A DNA stretch of 64,000 nt from Betaproteobacteria bacterium HGW-Betaproteobacteria-7. GTDB lineage: Bacteria; Pseudomonadota; Gammaproteobacteria; Burkholderiales; Rhodocyclaceae. This document shows, piece by piece, positions 18,041-29,075 of this stretch; the stretch's first letter is position 1; every line of letters begins with the position of its first letter. The stretch is taken from positions 149,743-213,742 of the forward strand of contig PHCE01000003.1 in NCBI GenBank assembly GCA_002840765.1, given 5' to 3'. The position numbers were made by a program, and so were the translations under genes. Below the pieces are notes generated by a model. The model was not told the origin of the DNA, searched no databases, and was given only the letters and a program-made list of their open reading frames with translations.

Positions 18041-18778
18041 ATGGGTTACCAATGGAACTGGGGCGTCTTCTTTCAGCCGTCCGCTACCGGTGACGACACC
18101 TATCTCGGCTGGATGTTCGCCGGCTTCAAGATGACCATTGGCCTGTCGCTGAGCGCCTGGGTCATCGCCCTGCTGCTCGGCGCCCTGGTCGGCGTGCTGC
18201 GCACCGTGCCGAACAAGCTCCTGGCCGGCATCGCCACGGCCTACGTCGAACTGTTCCGCAACATTCCGCTGCTGGTGCAGTTGTTCATCTGGTATTTCGT
18301 GTTGCCGGAACTGTTGCCGGAAAGCCTCGGCAATGCTTTCAAGCAGTCGCATCCGGTGCTGCAGCAATTCTTCGCTTCAATGGTCTGTCTCGGCCTGTTC
18401 ACCAGTGCTCGGGTCGCCGAGCAGGTGCGTTCCGGCATCAATTCGCTGCCCAAGGGCCAGAAGAACGCCGGCCTGGCGCTCGGCTTCACGCTACCGCAGA
18501 CCTACCGCTTCGTCATGCTGCCGATGGCTTTCCGACTGGTTGTGCCGCCACTGACCTCGGAGTTCCTCAACATTTTCAAGAACTCCGCTGTCTGCTCGAC
18601 CATCGGCTTGCTTGAGCTGGCTGCTCAGGGCCGCCAGCTGGTCGATTACACGGCGCAGCCCTACGAGTCCTTCATCGCCGTGACGCTGGCTTATATCGCG
18701 ATCAACGTCGTGGTGATGACCCTGATGCACAAGTTCGAGCGGCGCATCGCTGTGCCCGGCTATATCGGAGGCAAATAA
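18041..18778 (+). CDS. gltJ: Glutamate/aspartate ABC transporter permease GltJ
   Basis: 245 residues of the HisM/GltJ amino-acid permease class. [37 protein letters not shown] precedes the membrane domain; the ATPase-contacting EAA loop is [40 protein letters not shown]. Five membrane segments are predicted by eye. The ribosome site is AGGAGG. It precedes gltK by one base, consistent with a stoichiometric GltJK channel in the inner membrane. Confidence 0.93.
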   Translation: MGYQWNWGVFFQPSATGDDTYLGWMFAGFKMTIGLSLSAWVIALLLGALVGVLRTVPNKLLAGIATAYVELFRNIPLLVQLFIWYFVLPELLPESLGNAFKQSHPVLQQFFASMVCLGLFTSARVAEQVRSGINSLPKGQKNAGLALGFTLPQTYRFVMLPMAFRLVVPPLTSEFLNIFKNSAVCSTIGLLELAAQGRQLVDYTAQPYESFIAVTLAYIAINVVVMTLMHKFERRIAVPGYIGGK

Positions 18779-18779
18779 C

Positions 18780-19460
18780 ATGCATGATTTCGACTGGTCT
18801 TCCATTCCCGGCGCCCTGCCGTTCCTCTGGGACGGCATGAAGATTTCGCTGGTCATCACCCTGCAGGCGGTCGTCGTCGGCATCGTCTGGGGCACTCTGC
18901 TGGCCATGATGCGGCTGTCGTCGATCAAGGCCTTGTCCTGGTTTGCTGCCGGCTACGTCAACCTGTTCCGCGCCGTGCCGCTGGTCATGGTCCTGCTCTG
19001 GTTCTTCCTGATCGTGCCGGAATTTGTTGGACAGCTGTTCAACATTCCAAAGGGAACGGACATGCGTTTGTCTTCGGCCATGGCCGGTTTCGCCCTGTTC
19101 GAGGCGGCCTATTACTCGGAAATCATCCGGGCGGGTATCCAGAGCGTGTCGAAAGGGCAGATGGCTGCCGCCTCGGCGCTCGGCATGACCTACGGGCAAT
19201 CCATGCGCCTGGTCGTGCTGCCGCAGGCCTTCCGCAACATGGTGCCGCTGCTGCTGACCCAGGCCATCATCCTGTTCCAGGACACCTCGCTGGTCTACGT
19301 TTCGGCCCTCGCCGATTTCTTCGGTGCCGCCTACAAGGTCGGTGACCGCGACGGCCGGCTGGTCGAACTGTTGCTGTTCGCGGGCGCCGTCTACTTCGTC
19401 ATCTGCTTCTCCGCTTCGCAGATCGTGAAGCGTCTCCAGAAAAAATATCACCCGGCCTGA
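18780..19460 (+). CDS. gltK: Glutamate/aspartate ABC transporter permease GltK
   Basis: 226 residues, second half of the GltJK channel. It begins [28 protein letters not shown]. The EAA loop is [41 protein letters not shown], and the C-terminus has [21 protein letters not shown], characteristic of GltK. The start follows the gltJ stop almost directly. Confidence 0.93.
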   Translation: MHDFDWSSIPGALPFLWDGMKISLVITLQAVVVGIVWGTLLAMMRLSSIKALSWFAAGYVNLFRAVPLVMVLLWFFLIVPEFVGQLFNIPKGTDMRLSSAMAGFALFEAAYYSEIIRAGIQSVSKGQMAAASALGMTYGQSMRLVVLPQAFRNMVPLLLTQAIILFQDTSLVYVSALADFFGAAYKVGDRDGRLVELLLFAGAVYFVICFSASQIVKRLQKKYHPA

Positions 19461-19484
19461 TCGCCGACTGTCAGGAGAAATCCC

Positions 19485-20213
19485 ATGATCAAGATTGCAA
19501 ACGTCAGCAAAAATTACGGCGACTTCAAGGTGCTTACCGATTGCACGACCTCCGTCAGCAAAGGTGAAGTGATCGTCGTCTGTGGTCCCTCCGGTTCCGG
19601 CAAATCGACGCTGATCAAGTGCGTCAATGGTCTGGAGCCTTTCCAGGCCGGCGAAATCATCGTCGACGGCACCTCGGTTGGTGATCCGAAGACCAACTTG
19701 TCCAAGCTGCGCGCCCGCGTCGGCATGGTTTTCCAGAACTTCGAGCTGTTCCCGCACATGAGCATCACCCAGAACCTGGCCATCGCCCAGGTCAAGGTGC
19801 TTGGCCGCAAGCAGGACGAAGCCATGGACAAGGGCTTGAAGCTGCTCGACCGGGTCGGCCTCAAGGCCCAGGCCAACAAGTTCCCCGGCCAGTTGTCCGG
19901 CGGTCAGCAACAGCGCGTGGCGATCGCCCGGGCGCTGGCGATGGACCCGATCTGCATGCTGTTCGACGAACCGACCTCGGCGCTTGATCCGGAAATGGTC
20001 AATGAAGTGCTCGACGTGATGACCGAACTGGCCCAGGAAGGCATGACCATGATGTGCGTCACGCACGAAATGGGCTTTGCCCGGCGCGTCGCCAACCGGG
20101 TCATCTTCATGGACCACGGGCGCATCGTCGAAGACGACGAAAAGGAGGCCTTCTTCGCCAATCCGCGTTCGGAACGGGCGCAGCAGTTCCTGGCGAAGAT
20201 CCTGCACCACTAG
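19485..20213 (+). CDS. gltL: Glutamate/aspartate ABC transporter ATP-binding protein GltL
   Basis: A 242-residue polar amino-acid ATPase: Walker [21 protein letters not shown]-loop [20 protein letters not shown], signature [23 protein letters not shown], Walker [21 protein letters not shown] and switch [15 protein letters not shown]. It drives GltIJK import of Glu/Asp. Ribosome site AGGAG. It ends the gltI-ansB-gltJKL run; the MarC gene begins 6 bases later. Confidence 0.94.
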   Translation: MIKIANVSKNYGDFKVLTDCTTSVSKGEVIVVCGPSGSGKSTLIKCVNGLEPFQAGEIIVDGTSVGDPKTNLSKLRARVGMVFQNFELFPHMSITQNLAIAQVKVLGRKQDEAMDKGLKLLDRVGLKAQANKFPGQLSGGQQQRVAIARALAMDPICMLFDEPTSALDPEMVNEVLDVMTELAQEGMTMMCVTHEMGFARRVANRVIFMDHGRIVEDDEKEAFFANPRSERAQQFLAKILHH

Positions 20214-20219
20214 GCGCCC

Positions 20220-20864
20220 ATGGAAGACGGTCTGAGCCGGCTGCTGGTCAGCTTTTTCCTCGGCGGATTGGTCAGTCTGGCGACGATCACCAATCCGCTG
20301 TCGAAAATCCCGGTGTTCCTCACCCTGTCCACCGGCTTCGAAGCCGGCCGGGCCGCGCAGGAGGCACGGCGGGCCTGTTTCTACGGCTTTTTGCTGCTCG
20401 CCGGCGGTCTCTTTGTCGGTGTCTTCATCCTCGAAGCCTTCGGCATCTCGTTCGGCGCCCTGCGCATCGCCGGCGGCCTGACCGTCGGCTTGATCGGCCA
20501 TCGCATGCTGTTCGGCAACGGCGACGCGACGCAGATTCCCAGCACCGGCAGCTTCGCCTTTTTCCCGCTGGCCATGCCGGGCATCGCCGGGCCGGGGGCG
20601 CTGGCGACGGTGATCGGCATTTCCTCGGAAATTGCCGAACTGTCCGGCGGCGTGCAGCGGCTGCTCGCCTATGTGGCGACGGTGGCCGCCATCGCCGCCA
20701 CGTGCCTGCTGATCTGGCTGGTGCTGCGTTCGGCGCGCTGGGTGTCGCGCCGGCTCGGGGCCGAAGGCATCAATGTCACCACCCGCCTGACCGGATTTTT
20801 GCTCGTCTGCATCGGCGTGCAATTCGTCGGTTCAGGCATCCGCAGTTTCATGGCCGGCACCTGA
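20220..20864 (+). CDS. MarC-family integral membrane protein
   Basis: 214 residues with six hydrophobic segments. The first is LLVSFFLGGLVSLATITNPLSKIPVFLTLS, containing the MarC/SNARE-associated NP motif, followed by GISFGALRIAGGLTVGLIGHRML and FAFFPLAMPGIAGPGALATVIG. The family's function is unsettled: it was named for multiple antibiotic resistance, but is not known to be a drug exporter. It starts 6 bases after gltL, so it is probably co-transcribed with the glutamate transporter. A role in amino-acid export is only a guess. Confidence 0.85.
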   Translation: MEDGLSRLLVSFFLGGLVSLATITNPLSKIPVFLTLSTGFEAGRAAQEARRACFYGFLLLAGGLFVGVFILEAFGISFGALRIAGGLTVGLIGHRMLFGNGDATQIPSTGSFAFFPLAMPGIAGPGALATVIGISSEIAELSGGVQRLLAYVATVAAIAATCLLIWLVLRSARWVSRRLGAEGINVTTRLTGFLLVCIGVQFVGSGIRSFMAGT

Positions 20865-20905
20865 GCGGCCGCTTTACTTCCCCTAAAAACATAAACGGAG
20901 ACAAC

Positions 20906-22306
<1,401 letters not shown>

Positions 22307-22407
22307 GCGGCGATGGGGGAGGTCATGTTCGCGCCATCCGGCGCCGCCGGTAACCCCGGCGTGCGGCTGTTCGGCCGTACAATGACCTTCCCCTGAGCTC
22401 GCCTGCC

Positions 22408-24324
22408 ATGCCGGATTTCGCCGCCCACCTGCCCACTCCCTTGCCCCGGCCGCATCGCGTACTCGGTCTGGCCGGGCTGGTGGTCGCCTTCCTGCTGCTC
22501 GGCCTGCTTTCCTATCGCGTCTCCGAGCATTACGGCATCAAGGACATGCGCGAGAAGGCGTCGCACCAACTGGACATTCTCGGGGCGGCGATCGACAGCG
22601 AAGTGACCCGGCACGCCTCGATTCCCAGTGCCGTCGAGCTCAACCCGGATGTCGTTGCCCTGTTGCAGACACCGAACGACGCGCAGGACATCCACCAGGC
22701 CGAAGCCAACCGCTTCCTGCAGAAGCTCAACGATCACCTCGGCGGGCCGGTCATCTTTGTTCTCGATATGACCGGCCGGGTGGTCGCTTCCAGCGACTGG
22801 ATCTTTTCCGAGAACCTGCTCGGCTCGGATCTTTCCTATATGCCGTTCTTTCGCGACGCCGTGCGCGGCATGCCGGCCCGCCATTACGCGGTCGATCATG
22901 TGCGCCACGAGCCGGGTTACTACTTCGCCTTGCCGATTCGCGACGAAGCGCGTGAATGGGCGATCATCGGCGTCGCCGTCGTCAAGTCGGGCATCCGCGA
23001 GGTCGAGCGGCGCTGGTTGGCGCAGGAGGCACCGGCGCTGATCGTTGACCGCAATGACGTGGTGCTGCTCGCCTCGCCGCCGGAATGGCGTTACGCGACG
23101 CTGCGTCCGCAGCCGGTGGAAGAGCTCAAGCGCCTGGGCAGTCAGCAGTTCGCCGGCCAGGCCCTGGGGGCGATCAGCCTCAACATCGATCTCGACGGGG
23201 CCGCCGAGGGGCGTGTGGTGCGCTTGCCCAAGCATCTGCGCGACGATGTCACCCCGTCACAGGGGGCACGCCCCTATCTGGCGATGGCGCGTCACCTGCC
23301 GGGGACGGCCTGGCGCATTGTCGTTTTCTCCGATCTGCGACCGGTCGGCGTCCAGGCCGCCACCCATGCGGCGCTCAGTTGCGCCGCCCTCGGCTGTCTG
23401 CTGCTCGGCGTTCTGTATACCCGCCAGCGGCGGCGCCTGGCGCGGGGGCGCGAGGAGGCGCGGGCGATGCTCGAACGGGCCAACCAGGAACTCGAACGCA
23501 AGGTCGAGGAGCGCACCGCCGATCTGTCGGAAGCAGTGACCGGCCTGCAGCGCGAAGTGCAGGAGCGCCAGCGCGCCGAACAGACCCTGCGCGCCGCCCA
23601 GGCCGAACTGGTACAGGCGGCCAAGCTTGCCGTGCTCGGCCAGATGGCCACCGGCATCACCCACGAGCTGAGCCAGCCGCTCGGCGCCATCCGCACCCTG
23701 GCGGCCAATGCCGCGGAATTCATGCGCCGGGCCGATGTGGAAACGGCCGGGAAGAACCTCGCCATCGTCGAACAATTGACGCAGCAGATGGGCAACATCA
23801 TCGGGCCGCTGAAAACCTTCGCCCGCAAGTCGCCGGCGGTGTCGACCGCGGTTGATATCGCCCAGGCCCTGGATAGTGCGCTGTTCCTTTTCGAGTCGCG
23901 CCTGCGGAAAGAGTCGGTCACCGTCGAACGGCAGATTGCGCCTGGTGCCGCGACCGCCTGGTGCGACCGTAACCGGCTGCAGCAGGTGTTGGTCAACCTG
24001 ATCGGCAATGCCCTGGACGCCATGCATGACGAGCCGGTGCGCCGGCTGAGTTTTTCCTGCGAGCGGGCGAGCTCAGGCATGGTCGCGCTGGCCGTCGTTG
24101 ACGCCGGCTGCGGCTTCTCCGAAGAGGCGCTGGCCCATCTGTTCGAACCCTTCTTCACGACCAAGCAGCCGGGCGAAGGCCTCGGTCTGGGCCTGACCAT
24201 CTCGCGCGATATACTGCGCGACTTCGGCGGCGACCTGATGGCCGGGCCGGCGCCCGGCGGCGGCGCCCGCTTCGTTGTCCTGCTGCCGCCCCTGCCGCCA
24301 GATTTCCGGGAAACGTCACCATGA
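22408..24324 (+). CDS. DctB/AauS-type sensor histidine kinase
   Basis: 638 residues. TM1 is VLGLAGLVVAFLLLGLLSYRV. The periplasmic double-Cache sensor (about residues 40-300) has FLQKLNDHLGGPVIFVLDMTGRVVASSDW and PGYYFALPIRDEAREWAIIGVAVVK, typical of DctB. TM2 (AALSCAALGCLLLGVLY) is followed by a coiled coil, the phosphoacceptor (GQMATGITHELSQPLGAIRTLA) and an ATPase domain (NLIGNALDAMHD, DAGCGFSEEAL, GLGLGLTISRDIL). It should sense C4-dicarboxylates or acidic amino acids. Its stop overlaps the response regulator start by 4 bases. Confidence 0.88.
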   Translation: MPDFAAHLPTPLPRPHRVLGLAGLVVAFLLLGLLSYRVSEHYGIKDMREKASHQLDILGAAIDSEVTRHASIPSAVELNPDVVALLQTPNDAQDIHQAEANRFLQKLNDHLGGPVIFVLDMTGRVVASSDWIFSENLLGSDLSYMPFFRDAVRGMPARHYAVDHVRHEPGYYFALPIRDEAREWAIIGVAVVKSGIREVERRWLAQEAPALIVDRNDVVLLASPPEWRYATLRPQPVEELKRLGSQQFAGQALGAISLNIDLDGAAEGRVVRLPKHLRDDVTPSQGARPYLAMARHLPGTAWRIVVFSDLRPVGVQAATHAALSCAALGCLLLGVLYTRQRRRLARGREEARAMLERANQELERKVEERTADLSEAVTGLQREVQERQRAEQTLRAAQAELVQAAKLAVLGQMATGITHELSQPLGAIRTLAANAAEFMRRADVETAGKNLAIVEQLTQQMGNIIGPLKTFARKSPAVSTAVDIAQALDSALFLFESRLRKESVTVERQIAPGAATAWCDRNRLQQVLVNLIGNALDAMHDEPVRRLSFSCERASSGMVALAVVDAGCGFSEEALAHLFEPFFTTKQPGEGLGLGLTISRDILRDFGGDLMAGPAPGGGARFVVLLPPLPPDFRETSP

Positions 24325-25640
24325 AGACGCCACTGCAAGTCCTGCTCGTCGAGGATGATCCAAATGTCCGCCTGGGCTGCGAGCAAGCCATGCAGCTGGC
24401 CGGCATTCCGGTCATCGCAACGGCCTCGGCGGAGGAGGCGGAGAAGCACCTGACGGCGGATTTTCCCGGCATTGTCGTCACCGACATGCGCTTGCCCGGC
24501 CGCAGCGGCATGGAGTTGTTGCGCCGCGTCCGCGAGCGTGATGCCGATTTGCCGGTGATCATCATCACCGGTCACGGCGACGTGACGCTGGCGGTGGAAG
24601 CGATGCGCAATGGCGCCTACGATTTCATGCAGAAGCCGTTCTCCACCGACGATCTGGTCGAGGTGGTGCGCCGGGCGCTGGAAAAACGCGAACTGGTGCT
24701 GGAAGTCGAATCGCTGCGCCGCCGGCTGGATCAGCGGGACGACCTGGAAGCCCGCCTGATCGGCCGCTCGCCCCTGATGCAACGGGTGCGCCGGTTGATT
24801 CTCGATGTTGCCGATGCCTCGGTCGACGTGCTGATCTTTGGCGAAACCGGCACCGGCAAGGAGATGGTCGCGCGCTGCCTGCACGACCTGTCGCAGGCCG
24901 GCCGGGAAAATTACGTGGCGCTCAACTGCGGCGGCATGGCCGACAACCTGCTCGACAGCGAGCTCTTCGGCCACGAGTCGGGGGCCTTCACCGGCGCCCA
25001 GAAACGGCGTATCGGCAAGATCGAATACGCCAGCGGCGGCACGCTGTTCCTCGACGAAGTCGAAAGCATGCCGATGAACATGCAGATCAAGCTGCTGCGC
25101 GTGTTGCAGGAGCGGGTCATCGAACGTCTCGGTTCAAACCAGCAGATTCCGGTCAATTGCCGGGTGATCGCCGCCAGCAAGGAAGACCTCAAGGCCTGGT
25201 CGGAGCAGGGCAAATTCCGCGCCGATCTCTACTACCGGCTCAACGTCGTGCGCATCGAACTGCCGCCGCTGCGCGAGCGCCGCGAAGACATACCGGCCCT
25301 CTACGATGCCTTCCTGCTACAGGCGGCCAAGCGTTTCAACCGGCCGCCGCCGCTGGTGCCGCCAGAAACCATGCACCGCCTGATGGCGCAGGAATGGCCG
25401 GGCAACATCCGCGAACTGAAGAATGCCGCCGATTGCCATGCGCTCGGCATCGGTGGCGCCACGCCGAGCGTCGGGCAGGGCGTCATGCCATCGCTGACGG
25501 AAGCGGTGGAGGGCTACGAACGGCAACTGATCGCCGACGAATTCACCCGCCAGGGCGGGAACATTCAGCGCACGGCGGATGTCCTGAAGGTGGCGCGGAC
25601 GACGTTGCACGACAAGCTGAAGAAGTACGGGCTGCTTTGA
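24321..25640 (+). CDS. DctD-type sigma-54 response regulator, cognate of the upstream kinase
   Basis: 439 residues: REC ([17 protein letters not shown], phosphoacceptor [22 protein letters not shown]), AAA+ (Walker [11 protein letters not shown], intact [10 protein letters not shown] loop, Walker [26 protein letters not shown]) and a Fis HTH ([25 protein letters not shown]). It is fully competent as a sigma-54 activator. It closely resembles the regulator at 14.3-15.7 kb (same [19 protein letters not shown] layout), so the two are probably paralogues. Its likely targets are in this window: the gltI and TAXI promoters both have the needed palindromes. Confidence 0.9.
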   Translation: MKTPLQVLLVEDDPNVRLGCEQAMQLAGIPVIATASAEEAEKHLTADFPGIVVTDMRLPGRSGMELLRRVRERDADLPVIIITGHGDVTLAVEAMRNGAYDFMQKPFSTDDLVEVVRRALEKRELVLEVESLRRRLDQRDDLEARLIGRSPLMQRVRRLILDVADASVDVLIFGETGTGKEMVARCLHDLSQAGRENYVALNCGGMADNLLDSELFGHESGAFTGAQKRRIGKIEYASGGTLFLDEVESMPMNMQIKLLRVLQERVIERLGSNQQIPVNCRVIAASKEDLKAWSEQGKFRADLYYRLNVVRIELPPLRERREDIPALYDAFLLQAAKRFNRPPPLVPPETMHRLMAQEWPGNIRELKNAADCHALGIGGATPSVGQGVMPSLTEAVEGYERQLIADEFTRQGGNIQRTADVLKVARTTLHDKLKKYGLL

Positions 25641-25759
25641 CGGGTTGCGCCGAGTGGATCCGACAAATTCCACCGCGTGAATTTTTTGCTTAAGTAAAAT
25701 AAACCACTGCAAATTTTATTAGTGCTCGCTGTTAATTAAGCGGCCTTAACCAAGCGTCC

Positions 25760-26965
25760 ATGCCCGCCACCCCGACCGACCCATCCCAAGACCAGAGCGC
25801 CTCGCGGATCGGGCGCTACGTCACGACAGTCGCCTTCAACGAAACCGTGAATGCCTACGTGCCGCCGCCGCTTCCCCCTTCGCCGCCTCTGCTCCTCTCA
25901 GACGAGCTGCTACGCCGCCTGAGTGAGGCCGACCGCGCCGTCGGTCGTTTGGACGGCGTGGCCATGCTGCTCCCGGACAAAGCCCTCTTTCTTTACATGT
26001 ACGTCCGCAAGGAGGCCGTCCTGTCCTCACAGATCGAAGGGACGCAGTCCACGCTCGACGAGCTGCTCCGCTACGAGAACGAGGCGCTGGCCGGGAAGCC
26101 GCTCGACGACATCACGGAAGTATCGAACTACGTGGACGCGATGATGTACGGCCTCGAGCGCCTGCGCGACCCCCAAGGCCTGCCACTCTGCCTGCGGCTC
26201 CTGCGCGAGATGCACGCGCGCCTGCTCCAGAAGGGTCGCGGCGAAAACAAGGATCCCGGCGAATTCCGCCGATCGCAGAACTGGCTCGGCGGAACCAGGC
26301 CGGGCAATGCTCAGTTCGTCCCGCCGCCAGTGAACGAAATGAATGTCTGCCTGAACGACCTGGAGCGTTTCCTCCAGGACGACTCGCGCCCCATGCCGCC
26401 GCTCATCAAGGCCGCCTTGCTCCACGTCCAGTTTGAAACGATCCACCCCTTCCTCGATGGCAACGGTCGGCTCGGGCGGCTGCTCATCGCGCTATTCCTT
26501 GTGGACAAGGGCGTCCTGCGCGAGCCGCTGCTCTACCTCAGCCTCTACCTGAAGAGCCGGCGGGAGGACTACTACCGCCTCCTGCAGGAGGTCCGTCTGA
26601 AAGGCGATTGGGAGACCTGGATGGAGTTCTTCCTCGACGGCGTCGCCGCAACCGCGAACAACGCCTTCGAGAGCGCCATGGACATCGTCGCGCTCTTCCG
26701 GAGCGACCGCGAACGGATCGCCGCCACCGGCGACCAGACGAATTCCATGCTCCGCATCCACGAACTGATGCAGACCCACCCGTTCCTGAATGCGGCCCAA
26801 GCGCAACGGAAAACGGGACTGAGCGCGCCAACGGTCAACAAGGCGTTCGAGGCCCTTGAAGGGCTCGGCGTCGTTCGCGAAGTGACCGGCAAGCAGCGCG
26901 GTCGGGTTTTCGCCTACGGGGCCTTCCTCGACATCCTCGACGCGGGTACCGGCGTCGTGGCGTAA
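25760..26965 (+). CDS. Fic-domain protein with N-terminal inhibitory motif (AMP-transferase-like)
   Basis: 401 residues. A DUF4172-like N-terminal region holds the inhibitory helix motif SxxxEG (SSQIEGT, about residues 89-94), typical of class II Fic proteins. The Fic core has HPFLDGNGRLGR with catalytic His about residue 229. A C-terminal winged helix (LNAAQAQRKTGLSAPTVNKAFEALEGLGVVREVTG) suggests DNA binding or autoregulation. Fic enzymes transfer AMP from ATP to protein hydroxyls. It opens an accessory block after an AT-rich 119-base gap and is followed by VapBC on the other strand. Whether it is a toxin or housekeeping modifier is not evident; the self-inhibiting motif is internal, so no antitoxin gene is needed. 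Confidence 0.9.
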   Translation: MPATPTDPSQDQSASRIGRYVTTVAFNETVNAYVPPPLPPSPPLLLSDELLRRLSEADRAVGRLDGVAMLLPDKALFLYMYVRKEAVLSSQIEGTQSTLDELLRYENEALAGKPLDDITEVSNYVDAMMYGLERLRDPQGLPLCLRLLREMHARLLQKGRGENKDPGEFRRSQNWLGGTRPGNAQFVPPPVNEMNVCLNDLERFLQDDSRPMPPLIKAALLHVQFETIHPFLDGNGRLGRLLIALFLVDKGVLREPLLYLSLYLKSRREDYYRLLQEVRLKGDWETWMEFFLDGVAATANNAFESAMDIVALFRSDRERIAATGDQTNSMLRIHELMQTHPFLNAAQAQRKTGLSAPTVNKAFEALEGLGVVREVTGKQRGRVFAYGAFLDILDAGTGVVA

Positions 26966-27035
26966 ATGCTGGCATTAAAGCCATGCCACCTTTGGCGGGG
27001 CTCAGTGCTGATTGCTCACAAAGTTAGCACTGTGG

Positions 27036-27067
27036 AAAAGGGATCGAAAAGGGGGGAAGAGATATTT
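27036..27067. terminator. Imperfect stem between Fic gene and vapC
   Basis: The sequence AAAAGGGGGGAAGAGATATTTCCCTTTT can fold with GGGAA/TTCCC at the core and A/T ends, giving a weak bidirectional terminator between convergent genes. The AGAGATATTTCCCTTTT half recurs almost exactly at 29061-29076. Confidence 0.4.
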
Positions 27068-27095
27068 CCCTTTTAAAAACAGACCCTATCGGCGG

Positions 27096-27506
27096 TCAAT
27101 GCCCGGCGACCCAGTTTTCAATTCGTAGCTTGTCATAGACCGCAAAATCGGCCGGGTTGTTGGTAACTAGAGTGACATCCAGGGCCATGGCATGACTGGC
27201 GATCAACTTGTCCAGGGCGTCCCGTTTGCGCTCCCGCGCCAGCAGCCGGGCAGGGCCGTAGGCCTTGGCGGCCCCGGCATCGAAAGGCCCGGCCGGAACC
27301 TCGTTCAGGAAAGCTTCCAGCGCCGCCCGGTTGCGCTGGCGGTTTGCCTCATCCGAAGCCGCTACGCCATATTCCAGCTCGGCCAGCGTGATGGCGGAAA
27401 TCACCACGTCGCCGACAAAACACTGCGCGAACCGTTCCGCCACCTCCGGCGGCTGATGCTTCATCAGGTAGATGCAGATATTGGTGTCCAGCATGTAGCG
27501 AGCCAT
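27096..27506 (-). CDS. vapC: VapC-type PIN-domain RNase toxin
   Basis: 136 residues: MARYMLDTNICIYLMKHQP (first catalytic Asp7), VVISAITLAELEYGVA (acidic Glu), RERKRDALDKLIASHAMALDVTLVTNNPADFAVYDKLRIENW (catalytic Asp residues and the terminal NxxDF signature). This is the complete PIN core of VapC toxins, which cut tRNA or rRNA. It lies 23 bases downstream of its VapB antitoxin on the same strand. Confidence 0.92.
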   Translation of the reverse strand: MARYMLDTNICIYLMKHQPPEVAERFAQCFVGDVVISAITLAELEYGVAASDEANRQRNRAALEAFLNEVPAGPFDAGAAKAYGPARLLARERKRDALDKLIASHAMALDVTLVTNNPADFAVYDKLRIENWVAGH

Positions 27507-27529
27507 CAGAGCGCCTCGCGCTCAGCCTG

Positions 27530-27775
27530 CTAGTTCTGTTCGCGGCCATCATCCATGAAGTCGGGGCTGAACTGGGCAAGTACCGCCAACACATCGCCCA
27601 TGCGGCGCTGCGCGGGACGAATGCGCAATTCGTCACCAATGCGCTCGATCATCAGTTCCATGTCCGAAACCTCGTAAGCCAGTTCGGCCGGGATGCGCAC
27701 GGCCTGTGAGTTGCCATTCTTGAACAGGCGAGTCGTGGTCATGTCAATTTCGCTGCAGGGTGGTTGTATGTACAT
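27530..27775 (-). CDS. vapB: VapB-type antitoxin (AbrB-like)
   Basis: The family-typical start is MTTTRLFKNGNSQAVRIPAELAYEV at ATG 27742 (70 residues). An in-frame ATG at 27775 (MYIQPPCSEID) has the only strong ribosome site (AGGAGG, 3 bases before), so the longer 81-residue form is annotated; either may be used. The SpoVT/AbrB swapped-hairpin DNA-binding domain is followed by an acidic tail (SPDFMDDGREQN) that should bind VapC. It precedes vapC, the usual order, and probably autoregulates the pair. Confidence 0.88.
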   Translation of the reverse strand: MYIQPPCSEIDMTTTRLFKNGNSQAVRIPAELAYEVSDMELMIERIGDELRIRPAQRRMGDVLAVLAQFSPDFMDDGREQN

Positions 27776-28111
27776 GTGCCTCCTGGTGCCGAGAGCCATC
27801 ATTAGTAAGTGGTGGTATCAGTATCATCTCGGCGCCTAACGCGCTTCCCCACTTATGCAGATGACAAAAAAGGCGCGGCGGCGGTACATGGTGAGCGGCT
27901 CAGAAAAGTAAATGTCTCTGACCCCTTAGGCCCTTCAGACCCCTTAGGCCCTTCATGCTGGAAAGAAGAAGGCACGGCGATGGGCTACTGTAAGTGGTTT
28001 GGAAGGCTAGTTGTCTCTGACCCCAATCACTTTCAAAGTGTTGCGCTCGTCCGAAGTCGTAGATGTCAAATCATTCCACATATAATGGTCAGCAAGATGT
28101 TAGGAGGGGGC
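27776..28111. repeat. Gene-free accessory stretch with short direct repeats
   Basis: No convincing gene lies in these 336 bases; the track ORF 27809 simply extends the next gene upstream. Two perfect tandem copies of GACCCCTTAGGCCCTTCA occur at 27920-27937 and 27938-27955. TGTCTCTGACCCC occurs at 27913-27925 and again at 28012-28024, and its reverse-complement core (CAGAGACATTT) reappears at 29060-29069. This looks like debris of a repetitive mobile element. Confidence 0.6.
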
Positions 28112-28582
28112 ATGAATTTCGAATTAATCGTTAACGTGTCGCGATGGTTGTGGGAGCTTCTTGCGAACCCAAAGTTCTCGGCTGTTGCATCATCGTTGGG
28201 GGCGCTTATATCTGTCCGCGTGTGGTTTTCATTGAGAGAAATTCGGCAGAAAGTACTTTTTCGGCAACGAGCTCCAGAAATTGCTGAAGCGATTAAAGGC
28301 CACGCAAGCAACTTGAGTGCTTTCCTGCAAGACTTTGATTCCTCCAGCGAGGCCATTTCAACTGAGATTGCTCTCGCTCTTGAACAGTTAAAGGCGGCAG
28401 CGAAGAAGCTTAACGGAACTGCAAAGGGCTCGGTGAATGACGCGATTGGAGCAATTAAGTCCTTCCAGAAGCTTCCTGAGGCAAAGCCCCCGCGGGAGAA
28501 AGTGCGCCACATTTATACTCAACTTTTGTCATCCGCAACCGCTATTGAGTTGATGGTTGCGGATTCAAGGCTGGAGGTCTGA
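28112..28582 (+). CDS. Unknown membrane-anchored helical protein
   Basis: 156 residues from ATG 28112, chosen for its ribosome site (AGGAGGGGGC); the track ORF adds 101 unlikely residues. The N-terminus has one hydrophobic stretch (SAVASSLGALISVRVWFSL), then a charged helical region rich in Ala, Lys and Glu (REIRQKVLFRQRAPEIAEAIKGHASNLSAFLQDF; IALALEQLKAAAKKLNGTAKG). I do not recognise a family. Base composition is visibly lower in GC than the core genes, suggesting acquisition. It is followed closely by another unknown gene whose ribosome site overlaps its 3' end, so they are probably co-expressed, perhaps as a small defence or plasmid-like module. Confidence 0.65.
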   Translation: MNFELIVNVSRWLWELLANPKFSAVASSLGALISVRVWFSLREIRQKVLFRQRAPEIAEAIKGHASNLSAFLQDFDSSSEAISTEIALALEQLKAAAKKLNGTAKGSVNDAIGAIKSFQKLPEAKPPREKVRHIYTQLLSSATAIELMVADSRLEV

Positions 28583-28586
28583 TTGT

Positions 28587-29018
28587 ATGACGTCGTTATC
28601 TTCTTCTAACCAATGGATTGAAGCAATTTCAATCCTCAACGACCTTACTCAAGTTGGGAAGGTGACTTGGCGTGTGTCTAGCACAACATACGTATCTCCT
28701 CCGCGGCTTGGAGGCTTATCTCTGCTTGGGACTCCAGTGAAGTACGTTTGCCACGGAGCATTTGAAGCTGCTTACAATGGCAAGACCTTCCGTCTTACTA
28801 AGTTTAATAATCCGGCTGCGACCTTGCTCACTGGTGACGGTGATAACGCATATCTCTACGTACTCGATTTGCTAAGCGATGGCGTTGAGATGTATCGAGT
28901 ACCCGTAGCTGCGGGGTTAAACGACCTGTACCGTTCAATACAGCATCAAGTAGCGGGCGTTGACGATGTTTTACAGTCACTTCTAGGCGAACGGGATGTG
29001 CTGAATAGTAGCCAATGA
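28587..29018 (+). CDS. Unknown protein coupled to the upstream membrane protein
   Basis: 143 residues from ATG 28587 (GGAGG at 28573-28577). It has a mixed alpha/beta look with no signal or membrane segment: GKVTWRVSSTTYVSPPRLGGLSLLG, YNGKTFRLTKFNNPAATLLTGDGDNAYLYVLDLLSDGVEMYRVP. No family is recognised. Its start is 4 bases after the upstream stop, so the two genes form a unit. Composition matches the low-GC accessory block. Confidence 0.65.
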   Translation: MTSLSSSNQWIEAISILNDLTQVGKVTWRVSSTTYVSPPRLGGLSLLGTPVKYVCHGAFEAAYNGKTFRLTKFNNPAATLLTGDGDNAYLYVLDLLSDGVEMYRVPVAAGLNDLYRSIQHQVAGVDDVLQSLLGERDVLNSSQ

Positions 29019-29050
29019 TCGCTATTGTCTCCAAAGCATGATGCTCAACC

Positions 29051-29075
29051 AAAGGGAGCAGAGACATTTCCCTTT
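29051..29075. terminator. Stem-loop ending the accessory block
   Basis: AAAGGGA-gcagagacatt-TCCCTTT is a perfect 7-bp stem with an 11-base loop and a following T, placed 32 bases after the last accessory gene. Its right half repeats the sequence seen downstream of the Fic gene. Confidence 0.55.

Noticed and set aside
18702-20822. 706-residue minus-strand ORF opposite gltK, gltL and the MarC gene
   Set aside because: Low-complexity antisense translation of recognised transporter genes.
27809-28111. N-terminal 101-residue extension of the unknown membrane protein
   Set aside because: It reads through tandem repeats and lacks a ribosome site, while ATG 28112 has AGGAGG directly before it.
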